The translations under genes were made by a program, and so were the position numbers. Below, in pieces: positions 33,614 to 40,659 of a stretch of DNA of 64,000 nucleotides. Source of the DNA: JACVRW01 sp963850205. GTDB taxonomy: Bacteria; Actinomycetota; Thermoleophilia; Solirubrobacterales; Thermoleophilaceae. The stretch spans positions 248,001 through 312,000 of the forward strand of contig CAWKKJ010000014.1 of the NCBI GenBank assembly GCA_963850205.1, given 5' to 3'. Positions within the stretch are counted from its first letter, which is position 1. The number at the start of each line of letters is the position of its first letter. The notes under the pieces were generated by a model, which was not told the DNA's origin, ran no database searches, and saw only the letters and a list, made by a program, of their open reading frames with translations.

Positions 33614-34173
33614 GCGGGGAGCTCCCAGTCGTAGGTGTTGTGCCGGAGGATGTCGATCAGCTCACCTCGCGCGCGATGGAGGCGGCCCTTGACACTCCCG
33701 AGCGGTGTCTCGGTGACGACTGCGATCTCCTCGTAGCTGAATCCCTCGATATCGCGAAGCACAAGCACAACGCGATGGGCGGGGCTCAACAGTCGCACCT
33801 TGTTCTCAAGCCGCTCGCGGCGCTCCCGCGTCTCGAGCTCGTGCGCGGGCATCCTCGTCTCTTCGACAGGTGAGGATTCGAGGAGCGGCTCCAGCGGGTC
33901 AACCGGGTCGGCTCGCCGGCGGGCGCGTTCGTCCAGCGCGGCATTGCGAGTGATGCGTAGCAGCCAGACTCGAAAGCTCGCATCGCCGCGAAAGGCGGAC
34001 AAGCGGTGGAAGGCGCGCAAGAACGCGTCTTGACTGACGTCCTCGGCCTCGGCGCGCCCCACGATTCGCGCCGCGACTCGGAAGACCACGTCCCGGTGAC
34101 GCTCCACGAGCGTCTCAAAGGCAGCGAGGTCTCCCGCCAACGTGCGACTGACCAGCTCGCGGTCCACGTCCAT
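33610..34173 (-). CDS. ECF-type RNA polymerase sigma factor
   Basis: 187 residues from ATG 34173. Region 2 (FETLVERHRDVVFRVAARIV; EDVSQDAFLRAFHRL; FRVWLLRITRNAALD) and region 4 (LSPAHRVVLVLRDIEGFSYE, then TPLGSVKGRLHRARGEL) are clear. It probably directs transcription of stress genes. It heads an operon with a small protein and an MscS-type channel, and a second channel gene is divergent. That suggests an envelope or osmotic stress response, which is inference. GTG 34212 is an alternative start. Confidence 0.9.
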   Translation of the reverse strand: MDVDRELVSRTLAGDLAAFETLVERHRDVVFRVAARIVGRAEAEDVSQDAFLRAFHRLSAFRGDASFRVWLLRITRNAALDERARRRADPVDPLEPLLESSPVEETRMPAHELETRERRERLENKVRLLSPAHRVVLVLRDIEGFSYEEIAVVTETPLGSVKGRLHRARGELIDILRHNTYDWELPA

Positions 34174-34368
34174 GGCGCGAGTGTTACCCCCTTGGGCCTC
34201 ACCGATCACCACCCATCAGACCCCAGGACTCGGCGAGGGCTCAAAAAGTTACGTCTTCGCAGACGGTCGGCCAAGCGCCTGAATCGGGTTTGTAACCCCA
34301 GAGGGCCGGGGCCCGTCTGGATGGCTTGAACCGCACTACTAGCGGCCGAACCGAGGGAGGACCAGACC

Positions 34369-35133
34369 ATGCTTGCTGCAGTCGAGATATCGGAGAGCAT
34401 CCAACAGGGGATCGATGACCTGGTGGGCTTCTTGCCAAGGCTCATTGGATTCCTGCTCATTCTGTTGGTCGGCTACCTCGTAGCGAAGGCCCTCCAGAAG
34501 GTTGTCGCGCTCGCGCTAGAGAAGGTCGGTACGGACCGAGCCCTCGCCTCCGGGACCAGCGGCACGTACGTCGAGAGAGTAATTCCAGACATCTCGCCGT
34601 CCGAGCTGATTGGACGGGTGGTCTTCTGGTTTGTGCTCCTTGGCGCTCTGTCGATCGCGATCACTTCGCTTGGCATAAACGCCCTCAATGACTTCCTGGC
34701 GGATGTCTTCGGCTATCTGCCCAACGTTGTCGCCGCGATTCTCATCTTCGTGATCGCCGCTGCCGTGGCCGGCTGGCTCGGGCACGCGGTATCCAGGCTG
34801 CTCGGAGATTCCCCCACGGGCCAGCTCGCGGCCACCGTACTGCCAGTGCTCGTGATGGCCATCGCCATCTTCATGATCCTGAACCAGCTTCGGATCGCGC
34901 CCGACATCGTCACCATCACCTATGCCGCGCTGATGGGAGCCGTGGCTCTCGGAATGGCGCTCGCGTTCGGGCTCGGTGGGCGAGATGTCGCGTCGCGCAT
35001 CCTCGGCGACGCCTACCGGCGGGGCGAGGCAGAACGGTCCCGGCACGGGATGGTGCAGGAGCGGTCAGCCCCTGAGCCGGCGGAAACGCCACGGCCCACC
35101 GCGACCCCCGGTCAGCGACCGGCCGGCGCTTAG
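34369..35133 (+). CDS. Mechanosensitive ion channel-like membrane protein (TM-helix repeat)
   Basis: 254 residues. Membrane helices include FLPRLIGFLLILLVGYLVAK, IGRVVFWFVLLGALSIAITS, LPNVVAAILIFVIAAAVAGWL, TVLPVLVMAIAIFMILNQL and ITYAALMGAVALGMALAFGL, followed by GLGGRDVASRILGDAYRR. The MscS beta domain is missing, so it is the TM-helix type often annotated with MscS. The Pro-rich tail is soluble. A good ribosome binding site (gagggagga) precedes ATG 34369. It is divergent from the ECF sigma operon. Confidence 0.85.
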   Translation: MLAAVEISESIQQGIDDLVGFLPRLIGFLLILLVGYLVAKALQKVVALALEKVGTDRALASGTSGTYVERVIPDISPSELIGRVVFWFVLLGALSIAITSLGINALNDFLADVFGYLPNVVAAILIFVIAAAVAGWLGHAVSRLLGDSPTGQLAATVLPVLVMAIAIFMILNQLRIAPDIVTITYAALMGAVALGMALAFGLGGRDVASRILGDAYRRGEAERSRHGMVQERSAPEPAETPRPTATPGQRPAGA

Positions 35134-35146
35134 GGAAGGTGGCGGA

Positions 35147-35278
35147 ATGCTCTGGCTGATTCTCGGGATCGTCCTGCTCGTAATTGCGATCGCCGGCGGA
35201 GCCATCGTGCATCCGGTGATATTCGCGCTGGCCATCCTGGCGTTCGTCATGTTCTTCATGCGCGGCCGCTACAGCTGA
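35147..35278 (+). CDS. Small hydrophobic membrane protein
   Basis: 43 residues, nearly all membrane: MLWLILGIVLLVIAIAGGAI then FALAILAFVMFFMRGRYS. ATG 35147 has a Shine-Dalgarno-like gggaagg 9 bases upstream and lies 13 bases after the channel gene, so it is probably co-transcribed. Small proteins of this kind are frequent next to stress genes in actinobacteria; function unknown. Confidence 0.7.
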   Translation: MLWLILGIVLLVIAIAGGAIVHPVIFALAILAFVMFFMRGRYS

Positions 35279-35304
35279 TCGAACACAGCAGAAGGAGACC
35301 GACA

Positions 35305-35472
35305 ATGGCAGGGAGGGTTAAGCGAGGCCGGGGGCGCCTGATGGAGTCGGTCGGCGCGCTCACCGACAACAAACGCCTGAAGGACAAGGGCCGGGTGCTG
35401 CGAGGCCAGGGAACGGCCCGCTCGGCGGCGGACAGAGTCGGACGTTTGTTCGGAAGAGTGAGGGGAAAGTAG
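35305..35472 (+). CDS. CsbD-like small stress protein
   Basis: 55 residues. The pattern KRGRGRLMESVGALTDNKRL with KDKGRVLRGQGTARSAADRV matches the CsbD/YjbJ family of small general-stress proteins (K-G-x-x-x-E-x-x-G-x-x-T-x-x). ATG 35305 has a strong Shine-Dalgarno site (agaaggag). It falls below usual ORF cut-offs but is well supported by family pattern and ribosome binding site. Confidence 0.75.
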   Translation: MAGRVKRGRGRLMESVGALTDNKRLKDKGRVLRGQGTARSAADRVGRLFGRVRGK

Positions 35473-35573
35473 AGTGGGGGGTGCGTGCTGTCATCGCTAC
35501 GGCGGCAATCCGTCGCCTGATGCCGCGCGGTGCAACAAGCCGGTCAGGCGTTTCCCAAAGCCAACGGCGGGTA

Positions 35574-35585
35574 GTTCAATTGAAC
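35574..35585. promoter_or_regulatory. Perfect 12-bp palindrome upstream of the gas vesicle locus
   Basis: GTTCAATTGAAC is a perfect palindrome 25 bases before the start of the SRPBCC gene, the first gene of the gas vesicle locus. Its AT-rich centre stands out in this GC-rich region. It is well placed to be an operator for a dimeric regulator, which is not identified. Confidence 0.5.
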
Positions 35586-35610
35586 AAAACTGGGAGAGGA
35601 TTGATTCCTA

Positions 35611-36837
35611 ATGGCCAAAGACGTCAGTGACGTCGTTCTCGACACCCTCAAGGGAGTGGTGCAGGACGCCACCGAGAGCCTGAGCTCCAACGGCAAGCGC
35701 AGCTCCAACGGCCCGTTGTCGGGGCTGAAGGGTGTGGCCGCCGGCGCCGGCCTGGCGGCCCTTGCGCCGCTCGCCGCCAAAGGCGCCGGCAAGGCGGTAC
35801 GCCGCCGCATGGCAGGCGGTGCGGCCAAGAGCATCGCCAAGAAGCCGGCGAACCTGGCGAAGAAGCCGGCGGGCGCGGTGAGCGACCTGACGTCAAAGCT
35901 GGGAGACAGCGTCGGCAAGGGTGTCGGCGAGAAGGTCAAGGAGAAGGTCGACGAGTCAGGCGGGGCCGGCGGCCTCGCGAAAGAGGCAGCCAGTGGCATG
36001 CTTCCGTTCGGCGGAGGCGGCAGCGACGGAGGTGGTGGCGGAGTGGAAGGCGTTGGAAAGGGCCGGCGAATGCCGGTGCAGCAAGCGGTGGACGTGGCGG
36101 TGCCGATCGAGACCGCCTACAACCAGTGGACCCAGTTCGCGGAGTGGACCGAGTTCATGCACCGGGTCACGCGGGTCTCACAGGACGACCCGTGCACGAT
36201 CAACTTCCAGGCCAAGATCTGGACGAGGACGCGTGACTTCGAGGCCGAGATCATCACCCAGCGCCCCGACGAGCGGATCAAGTGGCAGGTTACCCAGGGC
36301 ATCACCCACCAGGGGGTCGTGACCTTCCACGAGCTGGCGCCGAGGCTGACCCGCATCGAGATCAACATGGATGTCGAGCCTGGCGGCATGATCGAAAAGG
36401 CGGCTCGTGGCTGGCGCCACGTCAAGCGTGCCGTGCGGGCGGACCTGCACCGGTTCAAGGCGTACATCGAGATGCAGGAGCAGGAGACAGGTGCCTGGCG
36501 TGGGGTCATCGAGGACGGTGAGCTCGTCGAGGACCACGACCCGAGTTACGACGAGGAGCGCGAGTACAGCGACCCCGACGCGCTCGATCGGAGCGACGAC
36601 GACGGGGACGAGGAGGCTCCGGAGGCAGCGGCGGACGACGACGAGGCCGATGAGGACGAGTCCAAGGAGGACGAGTCCAAGAGCGAGGGCTCGCAGGCAT
36701 CCAAGCGCAAGACAGCCTCGTCGAGTGGGCGCAGCCGAAGCCGAAGCTCCGGCAGCGGCAATGGCCGGGGGTCGTCCTCCGGGCGTCGCAGCAGCAGCGG
36801 CGGCGGCGGTCAGCGTAAGAAGGCCGCGAAGAGCTGA
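35611..36837 (+). CDS. SRPBCC domain protein of the gas vesicle locus
   Basis: 408 residues in four parts. An Ala/Gly-rich N-terminal module (1-70) has a hydrophobic stretch (GLKGVAAGAGLAALAPLAAK). A Lys/Gly linker runs over 70-150. A SRPBCC (polyketide cyclase/START-like) domain covers about 155-290 (VDVAVPIETAYNQWTQFAEW; WQVTQGITHQGVVTFHELAP). A tail has an acidic block (300-358) followed by a Ser/Arg/Lys block (365-408). SRPBCC proteins occur in Streptomyces-type gas vesicle clusters, where their role is unclear. The N-terminal module is echoed in the acidic-repeat protein at 38045, and the tail layout in GvpA. Confidence 0.82.
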   Translation: MAKDVSDVVLDTLKGVVQDATESLSSNGKRSSNGPLSGLKGVAAGAGLAALAPLAAKGAGKAVRRRMAGGAAKSIAKKPANLAKKPAGAVSDLTSKLGDSVGKGVGEKVKEKVDESGGAGGLAKEAASGMLPFGGGGSDGGGGGVEGVGKGRRMPVQQAVDVAVPIETAYNQWTQFAEWTEFMHRVTRVSQDDPCTINFQAKIWTRTRDFEAEIITQRPDERIKWQVTQGITHQGVVTFHELAPRLTRIEINMDVEPGGMIEKAARGWRHVKRAVRADLHRFKAYIEMQEQETGAWRGVIEDGELVEDHDPSYDEEREYSDPDALDRSDDDGDEEAPEAAADDDEADEDESKEDESKSEGSQASKRKTASSSGRSRSRSSGSGNGRGSSSGRRSSSGGGGQRKKAAKS

Positions 36838-36842
36838 CCAGC

Positions 36843-37484
36843 GTGGCGGCCCAGCGACAAGCCGGCCAGTCGGGTTGGCCCGGTGGCGGGCGTCGTAGAC
36901 AAAGCGGCGACTCGGACGACCCCGCCCCCGGACTTCTGGAATCCACCGAGGGCCTGCAGAGTGCGGCCGCCGATGAGCCGGACGTGGTGCTGGACGTGCC
37001 CCGGCTTGCCGTCGAGGAGATCATGCTCGAGGTGGACGACCTCAACGCGCGTATCGCCCTCGAGGCACGGCTGGCGGACCTCGTTCAGCTCCACGTGGGC
37101 GCTGACGTGAGGATCGAGCGTGTCGCACTGGAGATCAAGGGCGTCGAGGCGCAGGTCGCGTTGACCGCCCGCCTCGACCGGGTACTCGCCATCATCGAGC
37201 GAGCGCTCGACACGGTTGACAAGAATCCCCAGCTTCTCGCCGAGCTGTCTCGCAGCGTTCAGGACGCGGCGGGCACGCTCGGGGAGGGAGTCGGTGAGGC
37301 GAGCGGGGCGGCCGGAGAGCTCGGGCAGGGCATGACCGGGGCCGGCGAGCAGGCCGGCGATGTGGTCGAGGACAGCGCAGGCGATCTCCCTGACGCGGCG
37401 GCCGGTGCGGAGCAGCCGGGCAAGCGCGGCTCGGGCAACGGCAACGCCGATGCGAGATCGGGTCGGCAGAAGGCGGGTGCGTAG
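36843..37484 (+). CDS. Conserved hypothetical protein of the gas vesicle locus
   Basis: 213 residues from GTG. The conserved core (about 45-125) is an alternating amphipathic series: LDVPRLAVEEIMLEVDDLNA, then LADLVQLHVGADVRIERVAL and LTARLDRVLAIIERALDTVD. The first 40 residues are polar and the last 70 are Gly/Ala/Glu-rich. I do not recognise a named family; similar core proteins occur in actinobacterial gas vesicle neighbourhoods. It lies 5 bases after the SRPBCC gene, so it is likely in the same operon. Confidence 0.7.
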   Translation: MAAQRQAGQSGWPGGGRRRQSGDSDDPAPGLLESTEGLQSAAADEPDVVLDVPRLAVEEIMLEVDDLNARIALEARLADLVQLHVGADVRIERVALEIKGVEAQVALTARLDRVLAIIERALDTVDKNPQLLAELSRSVQDAAGTLGEGVGEASGAAGELGQGMTGAGEQAGDVVEDSAGDLPDAAAGAEQPGKRGSGNGNADARSGRQKAGA

Positions 37485-37488
37485 CGAT

Positions 37489-37728
37489 ATGGGCGCCGGG
37501 GATCATGGGTTCGCCGACGTCCAGGTGGTGGCGTCCGTCGAGGCCGAGGAGTTGCAAGCGAAGGAGCAGCCACGAACCCGGCTGAGCGTCATCGGGAAAG
37601 CTGTACATCGCCACGACGAGCCGCGACGGGAGAACCTTCCTCCCAGGATCGAGCCGGGTACGGTCTACCGGGACGTCCGCGTCTACCGGCGGGTCGAGGC
37701 ACGGCTGCCGGAAGGGGCGAACGACTGA
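37489..37728 (+). CDS. Small hypothetical protein of the gas vesicle locus
   Basis: 79 residues from ATG 37489 (MGAGDHGFADVQVVASVEAE). It is charged and rich in Arg and Val, with RIEPGTVYRDVRVYRRVEAR near the end. No motif recognised. Gaps of 4 bases on the left and 1 base on the right show that it belongs to the operon. Confidence 0.6.
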   Translation: MGAGDHGFADVQVVASVEAEELQAKEQPRTRLSVIGKAVHRHDEPRRENLPPRIEPGTVYRDVRVYRRVEARLPEGAND

Positions 37729-37729
37729 C

Positions 37730-37843
37730 ATGGGCGTTCTACGAGGGCTGCTGAAAGCTGTGGGCGGTCTACTGGCCGGAGTGTTCGGCCTCCTGAAGGG
37801 GCTGGTGCAGGGAGTTGTCGGGCTGCTTCGACGACTGGTCTGA
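37730..37843 (+). CDS. Tiny Leu/Gly/Val-rich amphipathic peptide
   Basis: 37 residues with three near-repeats of a G-L-L-x-x-V-G motif (VLRGLLKAVGG, LLAGVFGLLKG, LVQGVVGLLRR). It can form a membrane-surface amphipathic helix. It starts one base after the preceding stop and its TGA abuts the next ATG. It is shorter than most ORF cut-offs. Function unknown. Confidence 0.55.
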   Translation: MGVLRGLLKAVGGLLAGVFGLLKGLVQGVVGLLRRLV

Positions 37844-37978
37844 ATGGCGGGCTTCCTGAAGAGAGTCGGCGCTGAGCGGATCGGCGGGGAGCGCCCGTCG
37901 GTCGGCCGTGCGCTCATGGCGGCCGCAGTCGCCGGAGCTGCGGCGGCGGTCGTTACCTTCAAGCTCTTGAGGCATTGA
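37844..37978 (+). CDS. Tiny protein with one Ala-rich membrane segment
   Basis: 44 residues: a basic head (MAGFLKRVGAERIGGERPSV) then ALMAAAVAGAAAAVVTFKLL, a single hydrophobic helix. The ATG directly follows the TGA of the previous tiny gene. The Ala-rich helix resembles the hydrophobic stretches of the SRPBCC and acidic-repeat proteins. Function unknown. Confidence 0.55.
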   Translation: MAGFLKRVGAERIGGERPSVGRALMAAAVAGAAAAVVTFKLLRH

Positions 37979-38044
37979 GCACAAGTGGCCCTGCGATATC
38001 ACCTGGAAGAAGGGCGAATCACGTGAACCCAGAGAGGACCGGCG

Positions 38045-39145
38045 ATGGCAGTTGACATTCAACGCGTGGTGATGGCGGCCCTCGAGGCCGCGGTCAGCGA
38101 CAACAGCTCGACGCTGAAGAGGAAGAAGAAGGGCCTCTCCACTGCCCAGGCCGTCGCCGTAGGAGCAGCTCTGTTGACTGTCGGCCGGGTTGCGGCCAAA
38201 CCCGGCGGCCGCTACGTCAAGAACAAGCTGCGCGAGCGCCTGGCGGACGGCGATCACGACTTCGACGAGGACGACGAGGAGTACGACGAAGAGGAGTACG
38301 CGGAAGCCGAGGACTACGACGAGGCCGAGGTCGAGGAAGACGAGGAGCCCGTCGCCGAGGAGGACGAGGAGGAGCCCGAGGCCGAGGTCGAGGAGGACGA
38401 GGAGCCCGAGGCCGAGGTGGAGGAGGACGAGGAGCCCGAGGCCGAGGTGGAGGAGGACGAGGAGCCCGAGGCCGAGGTGGAGGAGGACGAGGAGCCCGAG
38501 GCCGAGGTCGAGGAGGACGAGGAGCCCGAAGCCGAGGCCGAGGAGGACGAGGAGCCCGAAGCCGAGGCCGAGGAGGACGAGGAGCCCGAAGCCGAGGCCG
38601 AGGAGGACGAGGAGCCCGAGGCCGAGGAAGATGAGGAGCCCGAGGCCGAGGTGGAGGAGGACGAGGAGCCCGAAGCCGAGGCCGAGGTGGAGGAGGACGA
38701 GGAGCCCGAAGCCGAGGCCGAGGTGGAGGAGGACGAGGAGCCCGAGGCCGAGGCCGAGGAAGACCAGGAGCCTGAAGCCGAGGCCGAGGAAGACCAGGAG
38801 CCCGAAGCCGAGGCCGAGGAAGATGAGGAGCCCGAGGCCGAGGCCGAGGAAGACCAGGAGCCTGAAGCCGAGGCCGACGAGGACGAGGAGCCCGAGGCTG
38901 ACGCTGACGAGGACGAAGCGCCCGTCGCCGACGCCGACGAGAGCGCGGAGGACCAGGACAGGGCCCCGTCGACGACGAACCCGCGGCCACCGATATTCGA
39001 GCGTGCCGGCGCCCGCGGCTCCAAGGTCCGGCCGGCGGCACAGCCGCCGGTGCAGAAGCGAGCATCGACGGGATCGAAGCGGCCGAAGGGCCCGTCGAAG
39101 CCGGCCGCTCCCCGCCGTCCACGCGCACCCGCCGGAAGGGACTAG
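38045..39145 (+). CDS. Acidic tandem-repeat protein of the gas vesicle locus
   Basis: 366 residues. N-terminal module (1-67): MAVDIQRVVMAALEAAVSDN, a basic patch (LKRKKKG) and an Ala/Val stretch (QAVAVGAALLTVGRVAAK), similar in layout to the N-terminus of the SRPBCC protein. Residues 72-310 are almost only Glu, Asp, Ala, Pro and Val, with about 17 copies of a ten-residue unit of the type EEDEEPEAEV. The last 45 residues are Lys/Arg/Pro-rich. A ribosome binding site (agaggacc) precedes ATG 38045. It is probably disordered and highly charged. It lies directly before gvpA; a scaffold, stabiliser or clustering role is inference. Confidence 0.75.
   Translation: MAVDIQRVVMAALEAAVSDNSSTLKRKKKGLSTAQAVAVGAALLTVGRVAAKPGGRYVKNKLRERLADGDHDFDEDDEEYDEEEYAEAEDYDEAEVEEDEEPVAEEDEEEPEAEVEEDEEPEAEVEEDEEPEAEVEEDEEPEAEVEEDEEPEAEVEEDEEPEAEAEEDEEPEAEAEEDEEPEAEAEEDEEPEAEEDEEPEAEVEEDEEPEAEAEVEEDEEPEAEAEVEEDEEPEAEAEEDQEPEAEAEEDQEPEAEAEEDEEPEAEAEEDQEPEAEADEDEEPEADADEDEAPVADADESAEDQDRAPSTTNPRPPIFERAGARGSKVRPAAQPPVQKRASTGSKRPKGPSKPAAPRRPRAPAGRD
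38330..38950 (+). repeat. In-frame ~30-bp tandem repeat array
   Basis: About 17 copies of a 30-bp unit (core gaggaggacgaggagcccga) encode the acidic decapeptide repeat. Units vary by gtg/gtc/gcc, by gag/cag and by 3-12 base length changes, so the array has expanded and diverged by slippage. It also creates a long spurious Leu-rich frame on the other strand. Confidence 0.85.
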
Positions 39146-39219
39146 ATCCCCTTCGAGGCCAGACCTGGAGCAACCCCAAGACCCGAACCGACTACGGAGT
39201 ACCGGTAGGAGGAACCGAC

Positions 39220-39645
39220 ATGACAGTCTCACCGGCAAGTTCCGGCTATTTGGCCCGACCCGGCGGGGGCACCCTCGCGGATGTCATCGACATCATCCTC
39301 GACAAGGGGCTCGTGATCGATGCCTACGTTCGCGTGTCCTTGGTCGGGATCGAGATCCTCACCATCGACGCCCGTATCGTCATCGCGAGTGTGGACACCT
39401 ATCTCCGCTTCGCGGAGGCGGTGAACCGGCTTGACCTGCAGGCCTCGAGCAACGCCCAGACGCTGCCTGAGATGGCGGACTCGCTCACCGAAGGCGGGTC
39501 CAAGTCCAAGACCAAAGGAGCGCTCGAGGGCGTGAAGGAGACCCTCACCGGCGGTGACGACGACGACGACAAGGAAAAGGAAGAGAGCCGCCCGAAGCGC
39601 CGCTCCTCGTCGCGCTCCCGTAGCCGGAAGGCCGCCGACAAGTGA
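39220..39645 (+). CDS. gvpA: Gas vesicle structural protein GvpA
   Basis: 141 residues. The GvpA core occupies about 18-72 (TLADVIDIILDKGLVIDAYV; VSLVGIEILTIDARIVIASV; DTYLRFAEAVNRL), the two-helix, two-strand unit that builds the gas vesicle wall. After it comes a linker, then an acidic run (GGDDDDDKEKEE, 111-122) and a basic Arg/Ser end (SRPKRRSSSRSRSRKAADK). The extension is common in length for actinobacterial GvpA, but the acid-base layout matches two accessory proteins here. RBS gtaggagg precedes ATG 39220. The stop overlaps gvpF. Confidence 0.95.
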   Translation: MTVSPASSGYLARPGGGTLADVIDIILDKGLVIDAYVRVSLVGIEILTIDARIVIASVDTYLRFAEAVNRLDLQASSNAQTLPEMADSLTEGGSKSKTKGALEGVKETLTGGDDDDDKEKEESRPKRRSSSRSRSRKAADK

Positions 39646-40397
39646 CTCAGCGCCGGCACGCGGTCTACGTGTACGGGATCGTCGCTGCCGGAACCGACCT
39701 CGAGCTTCGCTCACAGGGCGTCTACAGCGGGGCGGGTCCGGTCCGGCGGATAGAAGCCGGGGGCATCGCAGCGTTGGTGAGCGACGTCCCGGCAGAGCCG
39801 TTGGCCGCGGCCCGTGATCTGCGGGCGCACTGGAACGTGTTGGAGGAGGTGGCAGCTGAGGCTACGGTGCTTCCAGTGCGTTTCGGCACCGTGATGCAGA
39901 GCGACAGCGCGGTGCGGGAGGAGGTCTTGCTCCCGGACAGTGAACGTCTCACCGCCCTGCTCCAAGAGCTCGACGGAAAGGTGCAGCTCAGCCTCAAGGG
40001 GTTCTACGACGAGGAGCGGCTGCTTGGTGACATCGTCCGCCGGACTCCGCAGGTGGCTCGCCTGCGCGAGCGTGTACAGCGTGTCCCGGAGGCGGCGAGC
40101 TACTACGACCGCATTCGGCTTGGGGAGCTGGTGTCGGCGGAGGTCGACCGCCGGCGCACGGAGGATGCCGAACTGGTGCTGGACCATCTGGAGCCGCTCG
40201 CCGTCGCGGCAACCGTTCAGCCGCCGGCAACGCAGGACGGCGCGATGGATGCCGCCTTCCTGGTCGAGCGGCGTCGAATCGATGAGTTCAGCGGGGCCGT
40301 GCAGCAGCTGGCGAGCGACATGGGTGACCGTCTGTCGCTGCGCTATGTCGGGCCGCTTCCGCCCTACAGCTTCGCGGGCGAGGAGCAGATAACGTGA
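39642..40397 (+). CDS. gvpF: Gas vesicle protein GvpF/GvpL family
   Basis: 251 residues from GTG, overlapping gvpA by 4 bases. Two-domain GvpF/L pattern: YVYGIVAAG at the start, GIAALVSDVP, HWNVLEEVAAEATVLPVRFG and the end motif LRYVGPLPPYSFAGE. GvpF-type proteins are minor components or assembly factors that bind GvpA. Three genes of this family occur in this locus. Confidence 0.93.
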   Translation: MTQRRHAVYVYGIVAAGTDLELRSQGVYSGAGPVRRIEAGGIAALVSDVPAEPLAAARDLRAHWNVLEEVAAEATVLPVRFGTVMQSDSAVREEVLLPDSERLTALLQELDGKVQLSLKGFYDEERLLGDIVRRTPQVARLRERVQRVPEAASYYDRIRLGELVSAEVDRRRTEDAELVLDHLEPLAVAATVQPPATQDGAMDAAFLVERRRIDEFSGAVQQLASDMGDRLSLRYVGPLPPYSFAGEEQIT

Positions 40398-40404
40398 GCG
40401 GAGC

Positions 40405-40659
40405 ATGGGGCTGATCACAGGACTGCTGACCCTGCCCCTTGCCCCGGTGCGAGGCACGGTCTGGCTGGCCGAAAAGATCCAGGAGCAGGCAGAGAGCGAG
40501 CTCTACGACGAAGGCGCGATCCACGGGCAGCTGATGCAGCTCGAGGCGATGCATGTGGCGGGTGAGCTGACCGACGAGGAGCTGCGCGCCGCCGAAGACG
40601 ACCTTGTGGAACGGCTCATGGCGATCCGTGCCCGAGCTGAGGAGGGGCCCTATGGCTGA
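40405..40659 (+). CDS. gvpG: Gas vesicle protein GvpG
   Basis: 84 residues with the GvpG signature GLITGLLTLPLAPVRGTVWL and AEKIQEQAESELYDEGAIHG, then a helical acidic end (LTDEELRAAEDDLVERLMAI). Small essential assembly factor in known gas vesicle systems. Its stop overlaps the gvpO start. Confidence 0.92.
   Translation: MGLITGLLTLPLAPVRGTVWLAEKIQEQAESELYDEGAIHGQLMQLEAMHVAGELTDEELRAAEDDLVERLMAIRARAEEGPYG

Noticed and set aside
38330..38950. CRISPR-like array
   Set aside because: The 30-bp units are contiguous and in frame, with no spacers; they encode a protein repeat. No CRISPR array or cas gene was seen anywhere in the window.
37769..39238. Long Leu/Gly-rich open frame (489 codons) on the minus strand
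   Set aside because: It is the complement of the acidic tandem repeat of the gas vesicle accessory protein; its repeats only mirror the GAG/GAC/CCC codons and it has no independent start or domain.
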